A stretch of DNA of 64,000 nt from Caballeronia sp. LZ062 (lineage in GTDB: Bacteria; Pseudomonadota; Gammaproteobacteria; Burkholderiales; Burkholderiaceae): the NCBI RefSeq assembly GCF_031450785.1, contig NZ_JARTWB010000001.1, forward strand, positions 744,001-808,000, given 5' to 3'. Under the pieces are notes generated by a model, which saw only the letters and a list, made by a program, of their open reading frames with translations, had not been told where the DNA came from and did no database searches. This document shows, piece after piece, positions 42,619 to 52,876 of this stretch (the stretch's first letter is position 1; each line of letters opens with the position of its first letter). The translations under genes were made by a program, and so were the position numbers.

Positions 42619-45276
42619 ATGCTGACGTCCAACATTACCCGTTTCGTCACGCTCGCCATTCGCCGGCCGGCGTGGATTATCGCCGCTTCGATTCTGCTCG
42701 GCATCCTCTCCACGATTTATGTCGTTCATCACTTCAAAATCAGCACGGACGTCAGCCAGCTGATCGAAAACGAGCCGGAATGGGCCGCGCGCGGCGACGC
42801 CATCGAGAAAGCCTTTCCGCAGCGCGGCGCCACGCTGTTGATTGTGGTCGAAGCGCCCGCCGCCGAATTCGCCGATGCCGCCGCGAACGAACTCGCCGCC
42901 GCGCTCGCAAAGGAGCCGGACCGCTTCAAGTCGATCTCGCAGCCGGAAGGCGGCGAATTTTTCGCGCACAACGGCCTGCTTTACCTGCCGACAGACAAGG
43001 TCGATCAGGTCACGAAGCAGCTCGTTCAGGCGCGCCCGCTGATCAACACGCTCGCGCACGACCCCACGCTCACCGGCCTTGCGCAGACGCTCAACACGAC
43101 GCTCAATGTGCCGTTGATGCTCGGTCAGGTCAATCTCGGCCAAATGGCCAATCTGCTTGGCCGCAGCGCGACGGTGCTGGACCGCGTGCTCGCGAATCAG
43201 CCCGCCGCTTTCTCGTGGCGCGATGTCGCCAGTCCGGGCGCCGACGGACCGGGCCGCGCCTTCATCACCGTGTTGCCGCAACTGAATTTCAGCGCGCTGA
43301 AAGCGGCCGCCGGCACGTCGAACGAAATCCGCGCGGTGGCCGCGAAGCTCGGCCTCGACAAGAAATACGGCGCGAGCGTGCATCTGACGGGCGCGCAGCC
43401 GCTCGCCGACGAGGAATTCGCCTCCGTGCAGGACGGCGCCGCGCTCAACGGCGCGCTCACTTTCCTCGTCGTGCTGATGATTCTGTGGGTCGCGCTGCGC
43501 TCGAAGCGCATGATCCTCGCGGTGTTCATCACGCTGTTCGTCGGGCTGTCGGTGACGGCCGCGCTCGGCCTCATGATGGTCCACGCGCTCAACATGATCT
43601 CTGTGGCGTTTATGGTGCTGTTCGTCGGGCTCGGCGTGGACTTCGGCATTCAGTTCGGCGTGAAGTATCGCGAGGAGCGGCATCGGCACAAGCGGCTCGA
43701 CGTTTCCCTCGCGGAAACCGCCCGGCACGTCGCCGTGCCGCTCACGCTCGCCGCGACCGCCACCGCCGCAAGCTTCTTTTCGTTTTTGCCGACCGCGTAT
43801 CGCGGCGTGTCGGAGTTGGGGCTGATCGCGGGCGTCGGCATGTTTGTCGCGTACGTGACCAACATGACGCTCTTGCCCGCGCTCATCAAAGTGTTCGCGC
43901 CGCCCGGCGAGGCCAAAGCGCCGGGTTTTCCGATGCTCGCGCCCGTCGACGAATTTCTGGACCGCAATCGCAAACCGGTGCTGATCGGCACGCTCGTCGT
44001 CGTGATCGGCGCGCTGCCGCTGCTCACGCACTTGCGCTTCGACTTCAATCCGCTGCATTTGAAGGACGCGCGCACCGAGTCGATGGCGACGCTCATTTCG
44101 CTCAAGGACTCGCCCGAAGCCGCGGTGAATGATGTCGCCGTGCTCGCGCCGTCGCTCGCGGACGCGGACCGCATCGCGGCGAAGCTGGACAAGCTGCCCG
44201 AAGTGGAACGCGCGACCACGCTTTCGTCGCTCATTCCCGCCGATCAGCCGGCGAAGCTGACGCTGATTCAGGCCGCCGCCGATCAACTGCTGCCCGCGCT
44301 GAATCAGACGGTGGCGTCGCCGGTGACGGACGCGGTGCGGGTTGCGACGCTCAAGCGCGTGTCCAATCAGCTTTCGCTCGCCGCCGACGAGCATCCGGGC
44401 CAAGGCGCGCCCGAAGCGAAGCATCTGTCGGCAACGCTCGCGAAGCTCGCGCAAGCCGACGCCGCCACGCGCGACCGCGCCGAGCACGCCATGGCCGAGC
44501 CGCTGCGCCTCGCGCTCGCGCAGCTTCGCGCGCTCTTGCAGCCGACGGAGATTACCCGCGCGACGCTGCCGCCCGCCATGGTCGAATCGTGGGTCACGCC
44601 TGGCGGTCAGGCGCTCGTGAATGTGTCGCCGAAAGCGCCGCCGGGCATCGATCCGAACGACGACACGCTGCTCGCGCACTTCGCGGATGCCGTGCAGCGC
44701 GCCGAGCCGAACGCCATCGGCGGGCCGATCTCGGTGCGCCATTCGGCCGAGGTCATCATCACCGCGTTCGAACATGCGGCGCTGTATTCGCTGATCGCCA
44801 TCACGGTGCTGCTGTGGCTCGCGCTGCGTCGTTTCGGCGACGTTTTGCGAACTTTGGTACCGTTGCTCGTTTCGGCGATCGTGACGCTCGAGTTGTGCGT
44901 CGTCTTCCGCATGCCGCTCAACTTCGCGAATATCATCGCGCTGCCGCTCATGCTGGGCGTCGGCGTCGCGTTCAAGATCTATTTCGTGATGGCGTGGCGG
45001 CAAGGGCAGACGCGCCTTCTGCAATCGAGCCTCACGCACGCCGTGATGTTCAGCGCGGCCACGACCGCGACGGCGTTCGGCAGTCTCTGGTTTTCGCATC
45101 ACCCCGGCACGTCGAGCATGGGACGGCTGCTCGCGCTGTCGCTCCTGTGCACGCTGATCGGGGCCGTGGTGTTCCAGCCGGTGTTGATGGGCAAGCCGCG
45201 CAAGGTGCGCGCGGCGGACCGCGCGAGACTGCGTGCGAGCCAGCGGCATGACAATCTAAGAGGAATTGAAGAATGA
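42619..45276 (+). CDS. hpnN: HpnN, hopanoid RND-family transporter
   Basis: An 885-residue inner membrane protein of the RND/MMPL superfamily. HpnN moves hopanoids from the inner to the outer membrane. It has an N-terminal membrane segment ([17 protein letters not shown]), a large periplasmic domain, five clustered segments (about 275-420, including [20 protein letters not shown] and [19 protein letters not shown]), a second periplasmic domain, and further segments near the C-terminus ([20 protein letters not shown]). ATG 42619 was chosen. The stop overlaps the MlaA-like ATG (ATGA at 45273). The opposite-strand 891-residue frame is a shadow. Confidence 0.94.
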   Translation: MLTSNITRFVTLAIRRPAWIIAASILLGILSTIYVVHHFKISTDVSQLIENEPEWAARGDAIEKAFPQRGATLLIVVEAPAAEFADAAANELAAALAKEPDRFKSISQPEGGEFFAHNGLLYLPTDKVDQVTKQLVQARPLINTLAHDPTLTGLAQTLNTTLNVPLMLGQVNLGQMANLLGRSATVLDRVLANQPAAFSWRDVASPGADGPGRAFITVLPQLNFSALKAAAGTSNEIRAVAAKLGLDKKYGASVHLTGAQPLADEEFASVQDGAALNGALTFLVVLMILWVALRSKRMILAVFITLFVGLSVTAALGLMMVHALNMISVAFMVLFVGLGVDFGIQFGVKYREERHRHKRLDVSLAETARHVAVPLTLAATATAASFFSFLPTAYRGVSELGLIAGVGMFVAYVTNMTLLPALIKVFAPPGEAKAPGFPMLAPVDEFLDRNRKPVLIGTLVVVIGALPLLTHLRFDFNPLHLKDARTESMATLISLKDSPEAAVNDVAVLAPSLADADRIAAKLDKLPEVERATTLSSLIPADQPAKLTLIQAAADQLLPALNQTVASPVTDAVRVATLKRVSNQLSLAADEHPGQGAPEAKHLSATLAKLAQADAATRDRAEHAMAEPLRLALAQLRALLQPTEITRATLPPAMVESWVTPGGQALVNVSPKAPPGIDPNDDTLLAHFADAVQRAEPNAIGGPISVRHSAEVIITAFEHAALYSLIAITVLLWLALRRFGDVLRTLVPLLVSAIVTLELCVVFRMPLNFANIIALPLMLGVGVAFKIYFVMAWRQGQTRLLQSSLTHAVMFSAATTATAFGSLWFSHHPGTSSMGRLLALSLLCTLIGAVVFQPVLMGKPRKVRAADRARLRASQRHDNLRGIEE

Positions 45277-46232
45277 GAATGGCTCCAGCGGCGCCTGCCG
45301 CTGCCGCGCTCCGCAAGCTGGCGACGAGTTTCGCCGTCGCGGGCGCGCTTCTGATGGCGGGATGCGCGACGGGTCCGGACCGCAATCCGCACGATCCGCT
45401 CGAACCGATGAACCGGACGATCTTCAAGTTCAACGACACGCTCGATAACTACGTGGCGCGTCCGGTCGCGCAGTTCTACGTGAACTGGACGCCGAGCCCT
45501 TTCCGCACGGCGGTCAGCAACTTCTTCTCGAATCTGGGCGATTTCAGCAACTTCGCGAACAACCTGCTGCAACTGAAAATCACGGACGCCACGCAGGATT
45601 TGATGCGTATCGCGATGAATTCGGTATTCGGCATCGGCGGGCTGATCGACATTGCATCGCCTGCGGGCTTGCCTAAGCATCATCAGGACTTCGGCCTGAC
45701 GCTCGGCCATTACGGCGTGCCGTCGGGACCGTATGTCGTGCTGCCGCTGCTCGGCCCAAGTTCGGTGCGCGATTCGACGACATGGCTTGTCGACTGGCGC
45801 GTGAATCCGGTGAGCTACGCGGACTCGGAGATCCGCTGGCCGCTGTACGGCGTGAACTTCGTGAGCGCGCGCGCGGATCTGCTCGGCGCGACCGATTTGC
45901 TCTCGCAAGCCGCGCTCGACAAATACGCGTTCGTGCGTGACGCCTACACGCAGCGCCGCCAGTATCTGCTGACGGGCGGCTCGTCGGCCTCCCTGCCCGA
46001 TTACGGCGACGAAGGCGCGAGCGCGCCGGAAGGAGCCAGCGCGCCGGGCAGCAGCAGCGAGGAGCAAGGTCTGCCGAATTACGTCGATCCGGGCGCGGCG
46101 GCATCGCCGGCGGGCGGCGTCGGACCGAAATCGCCGGCACCGGCCGCGAGCGAGTCGAACCCCGCGCCGTCGCCGAGTTCGAGCAAGTCGCAGGGCCTGC
46201 CTCAGTATCAGGACCCGGCTGAAAGCAAGTGA
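45273..46232 (+). CDS. mlaA: MlaA/VacJ-family outer membrane lipoprotein
   Basis: A 319-residue lipoprotein. The signal sequence ends in a lipobox (LLMAGC), and the MlaA domain follows: [53 protein letters not shown] and [18 protein letters not shown]. The C-terminal ~80 residues are Ser/Pro/Ala-rich and disordered, with LPDYGDE, LPNYVDP and LPQYQDP repeats. MlaA removes misplaced phospholipids from the outer leaflet of the outer membrane. The start overlaps the hpnN stop, so it is translationally coupled to the hopanoid transporter. A terminator follows. Confidence 0.95.
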   Translation: MRMAPAAPAAAALRKLATSFAVAGALLMAGCATGPDRNPHDPLEPMNRTIFKFNDTLDNYVARPVAQFYVNWTPSPFRTAVSNFFSNLGDFSNFANNLLQLKITDATQDLMRIAMNSVFGIGGLIDIASPAGLPKHHQDFGLTLGHYGVPSGPYVVLPLLGPSSVRDSTTWLVDWRVNPVSYADSEIRWPLYGVNFVSARADLLGATDLLSQAALDKYAFVRDAYTQRRQYLLTGGSSASLPDYGDEGASAPEGASAPGSSSEEQGLPNYVDPGAAASPAGGVGPKSPAPAASESNPAPSPSSSKSQGLPQYQDPAESK

Positions 46233-46257
46233 GCCGCTGCGGCCAGTGCAGCAAAAG

Positions 46258-46284
46258 AAAACGGGCGCTTATGCGCCCGTTTTT
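46258..46284. terminator. Bidirectional terminator between mlaA and the thioesterase gene
   Basis: Stem AAAACGGGCGC/GCGCCCGTTTT with a TTAT loop, flanked by A and T runs. It lies 26 bases after the mlaA stop and just after the convergent thioesterase stop at 46288, so it can serve both. Confidence 0.9.
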
Positions 46285-46287
46285 GTC

Positions 46288-46761
46288 TCAATGCGCCGCT
46301 TCTGCGGTTTCTTCGCGGCCGATGTCATCGGTCGATGCTTTCGGCGCTTCCACCGCGCGTTGGTCGCGGCGATACGCTTCGAACAACTCGTCCGCATAGC
46401 GAATCTCCGTGCGGCCGTGCGGCGCCGGTTCGCCCTGCTCGTTCAGGTTCACGAACACCATCTTCTCGACGGTCAGGATGCTCTTGCGCGTGATCTTGTT
46501 GCGCACTTCCGCGCGCAGCGTGATGGAGGTGCGACCAAAGTGCGTTGCGGCAATGCCCAGTTCGATGATGTCGCCCTGACGCGCCGAACTGACGAAGTTG
46601 ATCTCCGACATGAACTTGGTCACGACGCGCTGGTTGCCCAGTTGCGAGATGGCGTAGATGGCGGCTTCTTCGTCGATCCAGCGCAGCAGGCTGCCGCCGA
46701 ACAACGTGCCGTTGGGGTTCAGGTCTTCGGGCTTGACCCATTTGCGAGTGTGAGAATTCAT
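46288..46761 (-). CDS. Acyl-CoA thioesterase (hotdog fold, YciA type)
   Basis: A 157-residue hotdog-fold thioesterase that hydrolyses acyl-CoA. The conserved LNPNGTLFGGSLLRWIDEEAA region supplies the active-site Asn and Asp, followed by VTKFMSEINFVSSARQGD and TLRAEVRNK. It has an acidic C-terminal tail. ATG 46761 is natural for the family. A TATAAT on the - strand at 46829-46834 may be its -10 box. It lies between the hpnN-mlaA and hpnDEFG blocks, although no hopanoid role is known for it. Confidence 0.92.
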   Translation of the reverse strand: MNSHTRKWVKPEDLNPNGTLFGGSLLRWIDEEAAIYAISQLGNQRVVTKFMSEINFVSSARQGDIIELGIAATHFGRTSITLRAEVRNKITRKSILTVEKMVFVNLNEQGEPAPHGRTEIRYADELFEAYRRDQRAVEAPKASTDDIGREETAEAAH

Positions 46762-46828
46762 GGTGCGCTTCCTCTTACGTTCCTGCGGTGACTGCTAACC
46801 GTTCGCAGCCAACCTAGGGTTTTCCCTG

Positions 46829-46834
46829 ATTATA
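46829..46834 (-). promoter_or_regulatory. Candidate -10 box for the thioesterase gene
   Basis: Read on the - strand, TATAAT lies 68 bases before ATG 46761. The -35 is weak. A palindrome GGGTTAACCC (46845-46854) is next to it and could bind a repressor. It is inferred from sequence only. Confidence 0.4.
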
Positions 46835-46868
46835 CCTAAGCTAAGGGTTAACCCGAAAAATGCAAGAA

Positions 46869-47600
46869 CTAAGCGAAGGAAAGTGCCCGCGCCTTCTCCA
46901 GCGCACGACGCGCCCGAACGAGCGTCGAGCGTGCGGCGCGCGCATCGCCTGCGAGTTGGAGCAGCGCGCCGATCTGCGACGGCTGGCGCGCCAGTTCACG
47001 CAGGATCGGACCGATGGCGGTCGTGCCGTCGTCACGCAAGCCGGCGGTCGCAGCGCGCGGCAGCGTGCGCCACGCCGGATCGACGACTGCGCGGCACACT
47101 GCGAACGGCAAGCCGCGCGCCGTCGCAATCGCGCCCGCGATATGCGATTCCATATCGACCGCGAGTGCGCCCGTCGACGAATGCAGCGACCGCTTGTCGG
47201 ACTCGCTCGTGACGGGCGCGGCGACGGCCGCCATCGGACCACAGCGTAGGTTCCGCGCGAGCGGCGTGCCAGCGAGCGCATCCACGATGCGCGCCGACCA
47301 CGCCTCATCGGTCGGCAAGGTGCCGAACGGCCCCGACACGCTTTCTGCGACGATCAACGTTCCCGGCTCGAGATCCGGCGCAAGCCCGCCCGCCGTGCCG
47401 AAGCTGATGATGCCCGAGCAGCCGCGCGCAACGGCGTCGGACAACGCGCGCTCGAGCCAGTCGGATCGCGCGGCAAACACGACATCCACGCCACGTCCGC
47501 GCACGATCTTCGCCTCGAACGCCATGCCCGTCACCGCGACGACCGGCGCGCCGGCCAAAGGACGCGAAAGCGCGGCCGAACGTGCGTCCGTTGCGTTCAC
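46869..47600 (-). CDS. hpnG: HpnG, adenosylhopane nucleosidase (phosphorylase family)
   Basis: A 243-residue nucleosidase of the purine nucleoside phosphorylase/MTA family. HpnG removes adenine from adenosylhopane, giving ribosylhopane. Signature parts are VAVTGMAFEAKIV, GIISFGTAGGLAPDLEPGTL and the catalytic region ALAVDMESHIAGAIA. The start is GTG 47600, overlapping the shc stop as GTGA. It is the last gene of the hpnD-hpnE-shc-hpnG operon. The C-terminal ~40 residues are helical and Arg/Ala-rich. Confidence 0.93.
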   Translation of the reverse strand: MNATDARSAALSRPLAGAPVVAVTGMAFEAKIVRGRGVDVVFAARSDWLERALSDAVARGCSGIISFGTAGGLAPDLEPGTLIVAESVSGPFGTLPTDEAWSARIVDALAGTPLARNLRCGPMAAVAAPVTSESDKRSLHSSTGALAVDMESHIAGAIATARGLPFAVCRAVVDPAWRTLPRAATAGLRDDGTTAIGPILRELARQPSQIGALLQLAGDARAARSTLVRARRALEKARALSFA

Positions 47601-49576
47601 ATGCCCACCGTGACGCGTGTTTCGCCTTCACGCGTGAGGTTGCGGTAACGCGCGAGCGCCCACAACGGGAAGAACTTGCGATAGCCGTGATAGCGCAGAT
47701 AGAACACGCGCGGGAAGCCCGTCGCGGTGAAGCGCGTTTCGTCCCACAGGCCGTGCGCCTGCTGCGTCCGAATCAGATAGTCGATGCCTCGCGCGACCGC
47801 CGGATGCTCCACGAGTCCCGCCGCCATCAGGCCGAGCAGCGCCCACGCCGTCTGCGACGCCGTGCTCGGCGCCTGTTCGTAGCCGCGATAGTCGAGCTTG
47901 TAGCTTTCGCCGTCCTCGCCCCAGCCGCCGTCCGCGTTCTGGATGCCGATGAGCCATTCCGCGCCGCGCTTCATGCGCGAGTCCGAAGGCGCGACGCCCG
48001 CCGCGTTCAGCGCGCAGAGCGCCGACCACGTGCCGTACACGTAGTTCATGCCCCAGCGCCCGTACCAGCTTCCGTCGCGCTCCTGATGCTTCACGATGTA
48101 GTCGAACGCGCGGCGCGCCGGTTCGCTGTTCCCGGGCGTTTCGCCGAGTTGCGCGAGCATCGAAAGACAGCGGGCGGATACATCGACGGTCGGCGGATCA
48201 AGCAGCGCGCCGTGATCCGAAAACGGAATGTTGTTCAGGTAGTACTGCGTGTTTTCCGGCTCGAACGCGCCCCAGCCGCCGTCGCTGCTCTGCATCCCGA
48301 CGACCCATTCGCGCGCGCGGGAAATCGCCTCGTCGAACATGGGCGTGCCGTTCTCGCGGCCCGCGCGTTCCATCGCCATCGCGACGACGGCGGTGTCATC
48401 GACATCCGGGTAGTGCGGGTTTGCGAACTGGAACGCCCAGCCGCCCGGCCGCACGTTCGGCCGGCGCGAGATCCAGTCGCCGCGCACGTCGAGAATCTGC
48501 AACGGGCGCAGCCATTCGAGCCCGCGTGCGACTGCGGCGCGCGCCTTCGGCATGCCGGTTTCGAGCAATGCGTGCGCAGCGAGCGACGTGTCCCAAACCG
48601 GCGACAGACACGGCTGGCAGTACGCCTCGCCGTCGTCCGCTTCGTCGATCACGAGCAGCTTGTCGACCGACTTGCGCGCGATCGCGCGGTTCGGATGTTC
48701 CGGCGGATAGCCGAGCACGTCGTACATCATCACGGCGTTGGCCATGGCCGGGAAAATGGCACCGAGGCCGTCCTCGCCGTTCAGCCGCTCGTCGACGAAG
48801 CGGACGGCTTCGGCGATCGCGCGCTCGCGGCCGGCCTTCGGAAATACGCTATCGGTCGCGCGCAGCACGGTATCGACCGCGCGGAAAAACGTGAACCAGC
48901 CGCGGCTCTGGTGCCCCGCGCGCTCCGGCATGCCGGTGTTGACGGGCGCGTCGGTGAACACTTCGTCGATGCGCACGCCGCGCGGATTGCGCGCCACCGG
49001 CCGCTTCGCGTTCAGCACGAGCAGCGGCACGATCACCGTTCGCGCCCAGTACGACACCTTCGACAGGTGGAATGGAAACCACATCGGCAGCCGCATGATT
49101 TCGACGGGCATCATGGGGACCGCGCGCCACGACACCACGCCGAAGAGCGCGAGCAGAATGCGCGTGAAGACGTTGACCTTCTCCGCGCCGCCCGCCGCGA
49201 GAATGGCGCGACGCGCGCGCTGCATGTGCTCGGCGTCGGGCGAATCGCCGATCATCTTCAGCGCGAAGTACGCCTTCACGGTCGCGGAGACGTCCATCGC
49301 GCCGTCCGTGAAGAGCGGCCAGCCGCCATCGTCGCGCTGGATGCGGCGCAGATAGCGGCCGATCTTCGCTTCCAGCTTTTCGTCAGCGGTCTCTCCAAGA
49401 TAATGGACGAGCAGCACGTATTCGGCGGGAATGGTTGCGTCCGCTTCGAGTTCGTAGAGCCAGTAGCCTTCGGGAAACTGCGCCGCGAGCAGCGCGTCGG
49501 TGGCGTGGGTGACGGCATGGTCCAGCGCGGCATTCGACACCGGCGCGCCCACGGCCGACAGGGATAAATCGTTCAT
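47597..49576 (-). CDS. shc: Squalene-hopene cyclase
   Basis: Shc (HpnF) cyclises squalene to hopene and diplopterol at the inner membrane face. The 659-residue protein has the catalytic DxDD motif in YPDVDDTAVVAMAM, an aspartate-rich C-terminal part and several QW repeats (QSSDGGWGAFEPEN, QERDGSWYGRWG, QNADGGWGEDGES). ATG 49576 overlaps the hpnE stop as TGATG. The length is normal. HpnE and HpnD, encoded upstream in the same operon, make its substrate. Confidence 0.97.
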   Translation of the reverse strand: MNDLSLSAVGAPVSNAALDHAVTHATDALLAAQFPEGYWLYELEADATIPAEYVLLVHYLGETADEKLEAKIGRYLRRIQRDDGGWPLFTDGAMDVSATVKAYFALKMIGDSPDAEHMQRARRAILAAGGAEKVNVFTRILLALFGVVSWRAVPMMPVEIMRLPMWFPFHLSKVSYWARTVIVPLLVLNAKRPVARNPRGVRIDEVFTDAPVNTGMPERAGHQSRGWFTFFRAVDTVLRATDSVFPKAGRERAIAEAVRFVDERLNGEDGLGAIFPAMANAVMMYDVLGYPPEHPNRAIARKSVDKLLVIDEADDGEAYCQPCLSPVWDTSLAAHALLETGMPKARAAVARGLEWLRPLQILDVRGDWISRRPNVRPGGWAFQFANPHYPDVDDTAVVAMAMERAGRENGTPMFDEAISRAREWVVGMQSSDGGWGAFEPENTQYYLNNIPFSDHGALLDPPTVDVSARCLSMLAQLGETPGNSEPARRAFDYIVKHQERDGSWYGRWGMNYVYGTWSALCALNAAGVAPSDSRMKRGAEWLIGIQNADGGWGEDGESYKLDYRGYEQAPSTASQTAWALLGLMAAGLVEHPAVARGIDYLIRTQQAHGLWDETRFTATGFPRVFYLRYHGYRKFFPLWALARYRNLTREGETRVTVGM

Positions 49577-50862
49577 CAGCGTTCCATCGATGGGTTCAAC
49601 AGCACATCCGCGGCCTTCTGGCCGGAGCGGATTGCGCCTTCGATCGTCGCGGGCAGGCCGGTGGCCGTCCAGTCGCCCGCGAGCGTGAGATTGGGCCAGC
49701 GCGTGCGCGTCGCGGCCCGCAAGCCTTCCTGCGAGGGCACCGCCGCGAAGGTCGCGCGCTCCTGCGCGATGACCTGCCACGGCGGCATCGGCACCGGCGG
49801 CAGGCGCACGGCTTTCGCCACGTCGCGCCAGACGGCCGCCGCGATTTCTTCGTGCGGCGTCGAAAGCAGCCGATCTGCGCTGACGATGTTCGCGGTGAGC
49901 CGGCCATCGCCCGCGCAGAGCCAGTCCGCCGCGCCGTTCACGAAGAACGTCAGCCGCTCGGCGCTTGCCGAACCGACCGGTACGTCCACGGCAAAGTGCA
50001 CCGTGACGATGGCGCGGAATGCGTCCGGCGCGACGACATCCGGCACGAGCGAGCGCGCCGCGTCGGGCGGCACGGCGAGCACGACGCCATCGCTCGCGTC
50101 GATCGCGACAGGCTCGCCCGCGCCCTCGAAAGCGAGCGAGCTTAACCGTTCCTTCGAATCCGTGCCCGAAAAGCCGATGCCCGTCGCCCGCGCCCCCAGC
50201 CGGATATCCGCGCCGCCGTATTGCAAAAGCCTGAGCGCCGGTTCGACGAATGCATGCGCGAGCCCGTTCTTCGCGATGAGCGGCCGGCACGCCTGACCGC
50301 CCGCCGCCAGCGTTTCGCGCAGCAGATTCGAGGCGACCGTCGCGCTGGCTTCGGACGGATCGGCGTTGAGCAGCGTGCGCAACAGCGGCCGGGCGAGCAA
50401 ATCCCACACGCGGCCCCGCGCGCGCATCGATGCCTCGACCGTGCGCCCGGGCTTGCCGAAGAAGAGCGGCAGCATGGGCAGATAATCGGCGGGCTGCGTG
50501 CCGGGCAGACGCGCTTCGGCGTCGAAGAGCCAGCGCGGCAGACGTCCCGGCGACATGCGGATGGTCCACGTCTGCCCGCTCGCCGCGTCGAGAAAAGGAT
50601 AGTCGGGCTGCGTCGGGCCGCTGACGTTATCGGCCGAGCCGATGGCGCGCAGGTAAGCGAGCGTCGCGTGATCGCCCGAGAGCAGCAGATGACAGCCGTT
50701 GTCGACGGTCATGCCGAGCTTCGCGTCGAAGTACGAGCGGCTGCGGCCGCCGGCGTGCGGCGCGGATTCGTGCAGGACGACGCGCGCTCCGCGCCGCTGC
50801 GCCTCCACTGCGGCGGCGAGACCGGCTAAGCCGGCCCCGACGACGTGTACGGTCCGGGACAT
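49576..50862 (-). CDS. hpnE: HpnE, FAD-dependent squalene-forming oxidoreductase
   Basis: A 428-residue FAD-dependent amine-oxidase-like enzyme. HpnE reduces hydroxysqualene to squalene in the HpnCDE route. The N-terminal dinucleotide motif is VHVVGAGLAGLAAAVEAQ, followed by RSRSYFD and DNGCHLLLSGDH; the C-terminal FAD motif is LTLAGDWTATGLPATIEG. It is read from ATG 50862, overlapping the hpnD stop (TGATG), and overlaps shc in the same way. The longer open frame to 51324 is a shadow of hpnD. Confidence 0.94.
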   Translation of the reverse strand: MSRTVHVVGAGLAGLAAAVEAQRRGARVVLHESAPHAGGRSRSYFDAKLGMTVDNGCHLLLSGDHATLAYLRAIGSADNVSGPTQPDYPFLDAASGQTWTIRMSPGRLPRWLFDAEARLPGTQPADYLPMLPLFFGKPGRTVEASMRARGRVWDLLARPLLRTLLNADPSEASATVASNLLRETLAAGGQACRPLIAKNGLAHAFVEPALRLLQYGGADIRLGARATGIGFSGTDSKERLSSLAFEGAGEPVAIDASDGVVLAVPPDAARSLVPDVVAPDAFRAIVTVHFAVDVPVGSASAERLTFFVNGAADWLCAGDGRLTANIVSADRLLSTPHEEIAAAVWRDVAKAVRLPPVPMPPWQVIAQERATFAAVPSQEGLRAATRTRWPNLTLAGDWTATGLPATIEGAIRSGQKAADVLLNPSMER

Positions 50863-51710
50863 CAGAGAAGATTGCGCGCGACGATCCACAGCAGGCGCGC
50901 ACGCGGCGTGCGCACGCGCGTGCGCGGCAGGTCGAAGCCGCGTTTGATGTTCGCGTCGAGCACCGTGCGGTACGCCGCCGACATGATGCGCGGCGCGCGC
51001 ACCTCGTGACGCGGCGACGCCGCCATGATCGCGTCGGACTGCGCGTAGTGGCCTTTCGCCCGCTCGGCGAGCACCGCGCACACGCGCGGCAGCCGCGCAT
51101 CGCCGACGATCGCCACCGGATTGCTCGTTGCGATGCCTTCGCGTGCGAGCAGCTCGCGCGGCAGATAGACGCGGCCGATGGCGGCGTCTTCGTCGATATC
51201 GCGCAGGATGTTGGTCAGTTGCAGCGCGCGCCCGAGATGATGTGCGAGCCGCCGCCCCGCGTCCTCCTGCATCCCGAAGATCCTCACCGACAGCCGCCCG
51301 ACCGCGCTCGCCACGCGGTCGCAATACAGGTCGAGCGTGGCTTCGTCCGGCGCGACGATGTCGCCGGCAGCGTCCATCGCCATGCCGTCGATCACGGCGT
51401 GAAAGTCGTCGCGAGAAAGGTGGAACGCGTGGATGTGACGCGTGAGCGGTTCGAGCGCGCGCTTGGGCGCACCGCGATAGCAGGCGTCGATATCCTCGCG
51501 CCAGGCTTCGAGCGCGAGCGCGCGTTCGCGGCGCGGCAGCGCGCCTTCGTCGGCGATGTCGTCAACCGCGCGGCAGAAAGCGTAGATCTGGTACATCGCG
51601 TCCCGCTGCGCAGCCGGCAGGATGCGCATGGCGAGATAGAACGAACTTCCCGACGATGCCTTCGCGGCGTCGGTGGTGGTTTCGTCGGCGATGAAATTGG
51701 AAACGGCCAA
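50862..51710 (-). CDS. hpnD: HpnD, presqualene diphosphate synthase
   Basis: A 282-residue trans-isoprenyl diphosphate synthase (squalene/phytoene synthase family). HpnD condenses two farnesyl diphosphates to presqualene diphosphate. The two aspartate motifs are CRAVDDIADE and NILRDIDEDAAIGR; YLPRELLAREG follows. ATG 51710 begins the protein and hpnE follows with TGATG. No hpnC homologue lies upstream: a diguanylate cyclase gene follows after 212 bases. The step from presqualene diphosphate to hydroxysqualene must be encoded elsewhere. Confidence 0.95.
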   Translation of the reverse strand: MAVSNFIADETTTDAAKASSGSSFYLAMRILPAAQRDAMYQIYAFCRAVDDIADEGALPRRERALALEAWREDIDACYRGAPKRALEPLTRHIHAFHLSRDDFHAVIDGMAMDAAGDIVAPDEATLDLYCDRVASAVGRLSVRIFGMQEDAGRRLAHHLGRALQLTNILRDIDEDAAIGRVYLPRELLAREGIATSNPVAIVGDARLPRVCAVLAERAKGHYAQSDAIMAASPRHEVRAPRIMSAAYRTVLDANIKRGFDLPRTRVRTPRARLLWIVARNLL

Positions 51711-51922
51711 GACGGACTCCGCTGTGGCGCCCCCAAGGGCAAATTAAGAGATCGGGCGCCGGTTCCGACGATCCCGTGAAGCGCGCGGAAACGACGTGGC
51801 GCCAAGAGGAAGTGATCGGAGGAGACAGCCGGCGCGCGCCGGCTGCGAACTGCGCCGGAAGCGGCTAGGAGTATACCAATGATTCGCGGCGGTTGCGCCT
51901 CGCGGCGGCGTGCGCGGCTCGA

Positions 51923-52864
51923 TCAGGCGAAGCCGACGGACCGGTTGCGCCCTTCGCGCTTCGCTACGTAGAGCGCGGCGTCGGCCTCGTTGATGAGCGC
52001 CTCGTAAGACGACGTCACTTCGCGCCGCGCGCACGCCGCGCCGACGCTCGCCGTCACCGGCACGCGCGCGCCTTGCACGTCGATGGGCGTCTCGCAAATG
52101 GAACGGCGCACTTTCTCCGCGACGATCATCGCGTCGTCGAAGTTCGTGCACGGCAAAAGCAGCGCGAACTCCTCGCCGCCGAAGCGCCCGAACACATCCT
52201 GCACGCGCACGGTCGCCGCGACGCGCTCGGCCATCACGCGCAGCACGGTGTCGCCGACCAGATGGCCGAGTTCGTCGTTGATGCGCTTGAAGTGGTCCAG
52301 ATCGAACAGCAGCATCGCGAGATCGCCGCCGTAGCGTTGCCAGCGCGAGAATTCGTCGCGCATACGCAGTTCGAAATAGCGCCGGTTCGCAATTCCGGTC
52401 AGGCCGTCGCGGTCCGCGAATTCCTGGAGCTTCGCCACGGCTTCATCGCGGGCGCGCTGCATCATGCTGGCGTGCGTGGCGTCGGAAATCGTCACGCAGA
52501 CGGCGCGCACTTCGCGCTCGTGCGTGAGCGGCATGAACGTGCAGTCCTGTTGCATGAAGTCGACGCCGCCGGTGATCGGCCGGTCGTGATCGAACTTGAA
52601 GAGATACGGCCGCTGCTCCCATGAACTGAAGGCGAAGCTGCCCAGTTGGAACACGCTTTCGATCTTGCGCGTGAGCCATACGCGCGGCAGTTCGGGGAAG
52701 TTCGTGAAGATCGACTTTCCCGTGACCTGCTCCGCCGTCTTGCCGCTGTGGTCTGCCATGAAGCGGTTCCACATGAGCACGTTCAGATCGCGGTCCAGCA
52801 CGAAGATGCCGAAGCCTACGCGCTCGATCACCAGTTCGCTCAACACATGCCGCAGTTCTTCCAT
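51923..52864 (-). CDS. Diguanylate cyclase with PAS-like sensor domain
   Basis: A 313-residue soluble enzyme that makes cyclic di-GMP. The N-terminal PAS-like domain (about 5-130) starts VIERVGFGIFVLDRDLNVLM. The GGDEF domain (about 145-310) has the active-site GGEEF in RFGGEEFALLLP and an RxxD inhibitory site (RVQD) exactly five residues before it, so feedback by product is likely. The substrate-binding segment is DLDHFKRINDELGH. It is the last gene of the cheY-cheC-GGDEF operon, 12 bases after the CheC-like gene. Confidence 0.94.
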   Translation of the reverse strand: MEELRHVLSELVIERVGFGIFVLDRDLNVLMWNRFMADHSGKTAEQVTGKSIFTNFPELPRVWLTRKIESVFQLGSFAFSSWEQRPYLFKFDHDRPITGGVDFMQQDCTFMPLTHEREVRAVCVTISDATHASMMQRARDEAVAKLQEFADRDGLTGIANRRYFELRMRDEFSRWQRYGGDLAMLLFDLDHFKRINDELGHLVGDTVLRVMAERVAATVRVQDVFGRFGGEEFALLLPCTNFDDAMIVAEKVRRSICETPIDVQGARVPVTASVGAACARREVTSSYEALINEADAALYVAKREGRNRSVGFA

Positions 52865-52876
52865 GTCGGCGCGGCG

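Noticed and set aside
42574..45249. 891-residue frame on - strand opposite hpnN
   Set aside because: Composition is that of a shadow frame, and hpnN on the other strand has a full set of RND features.
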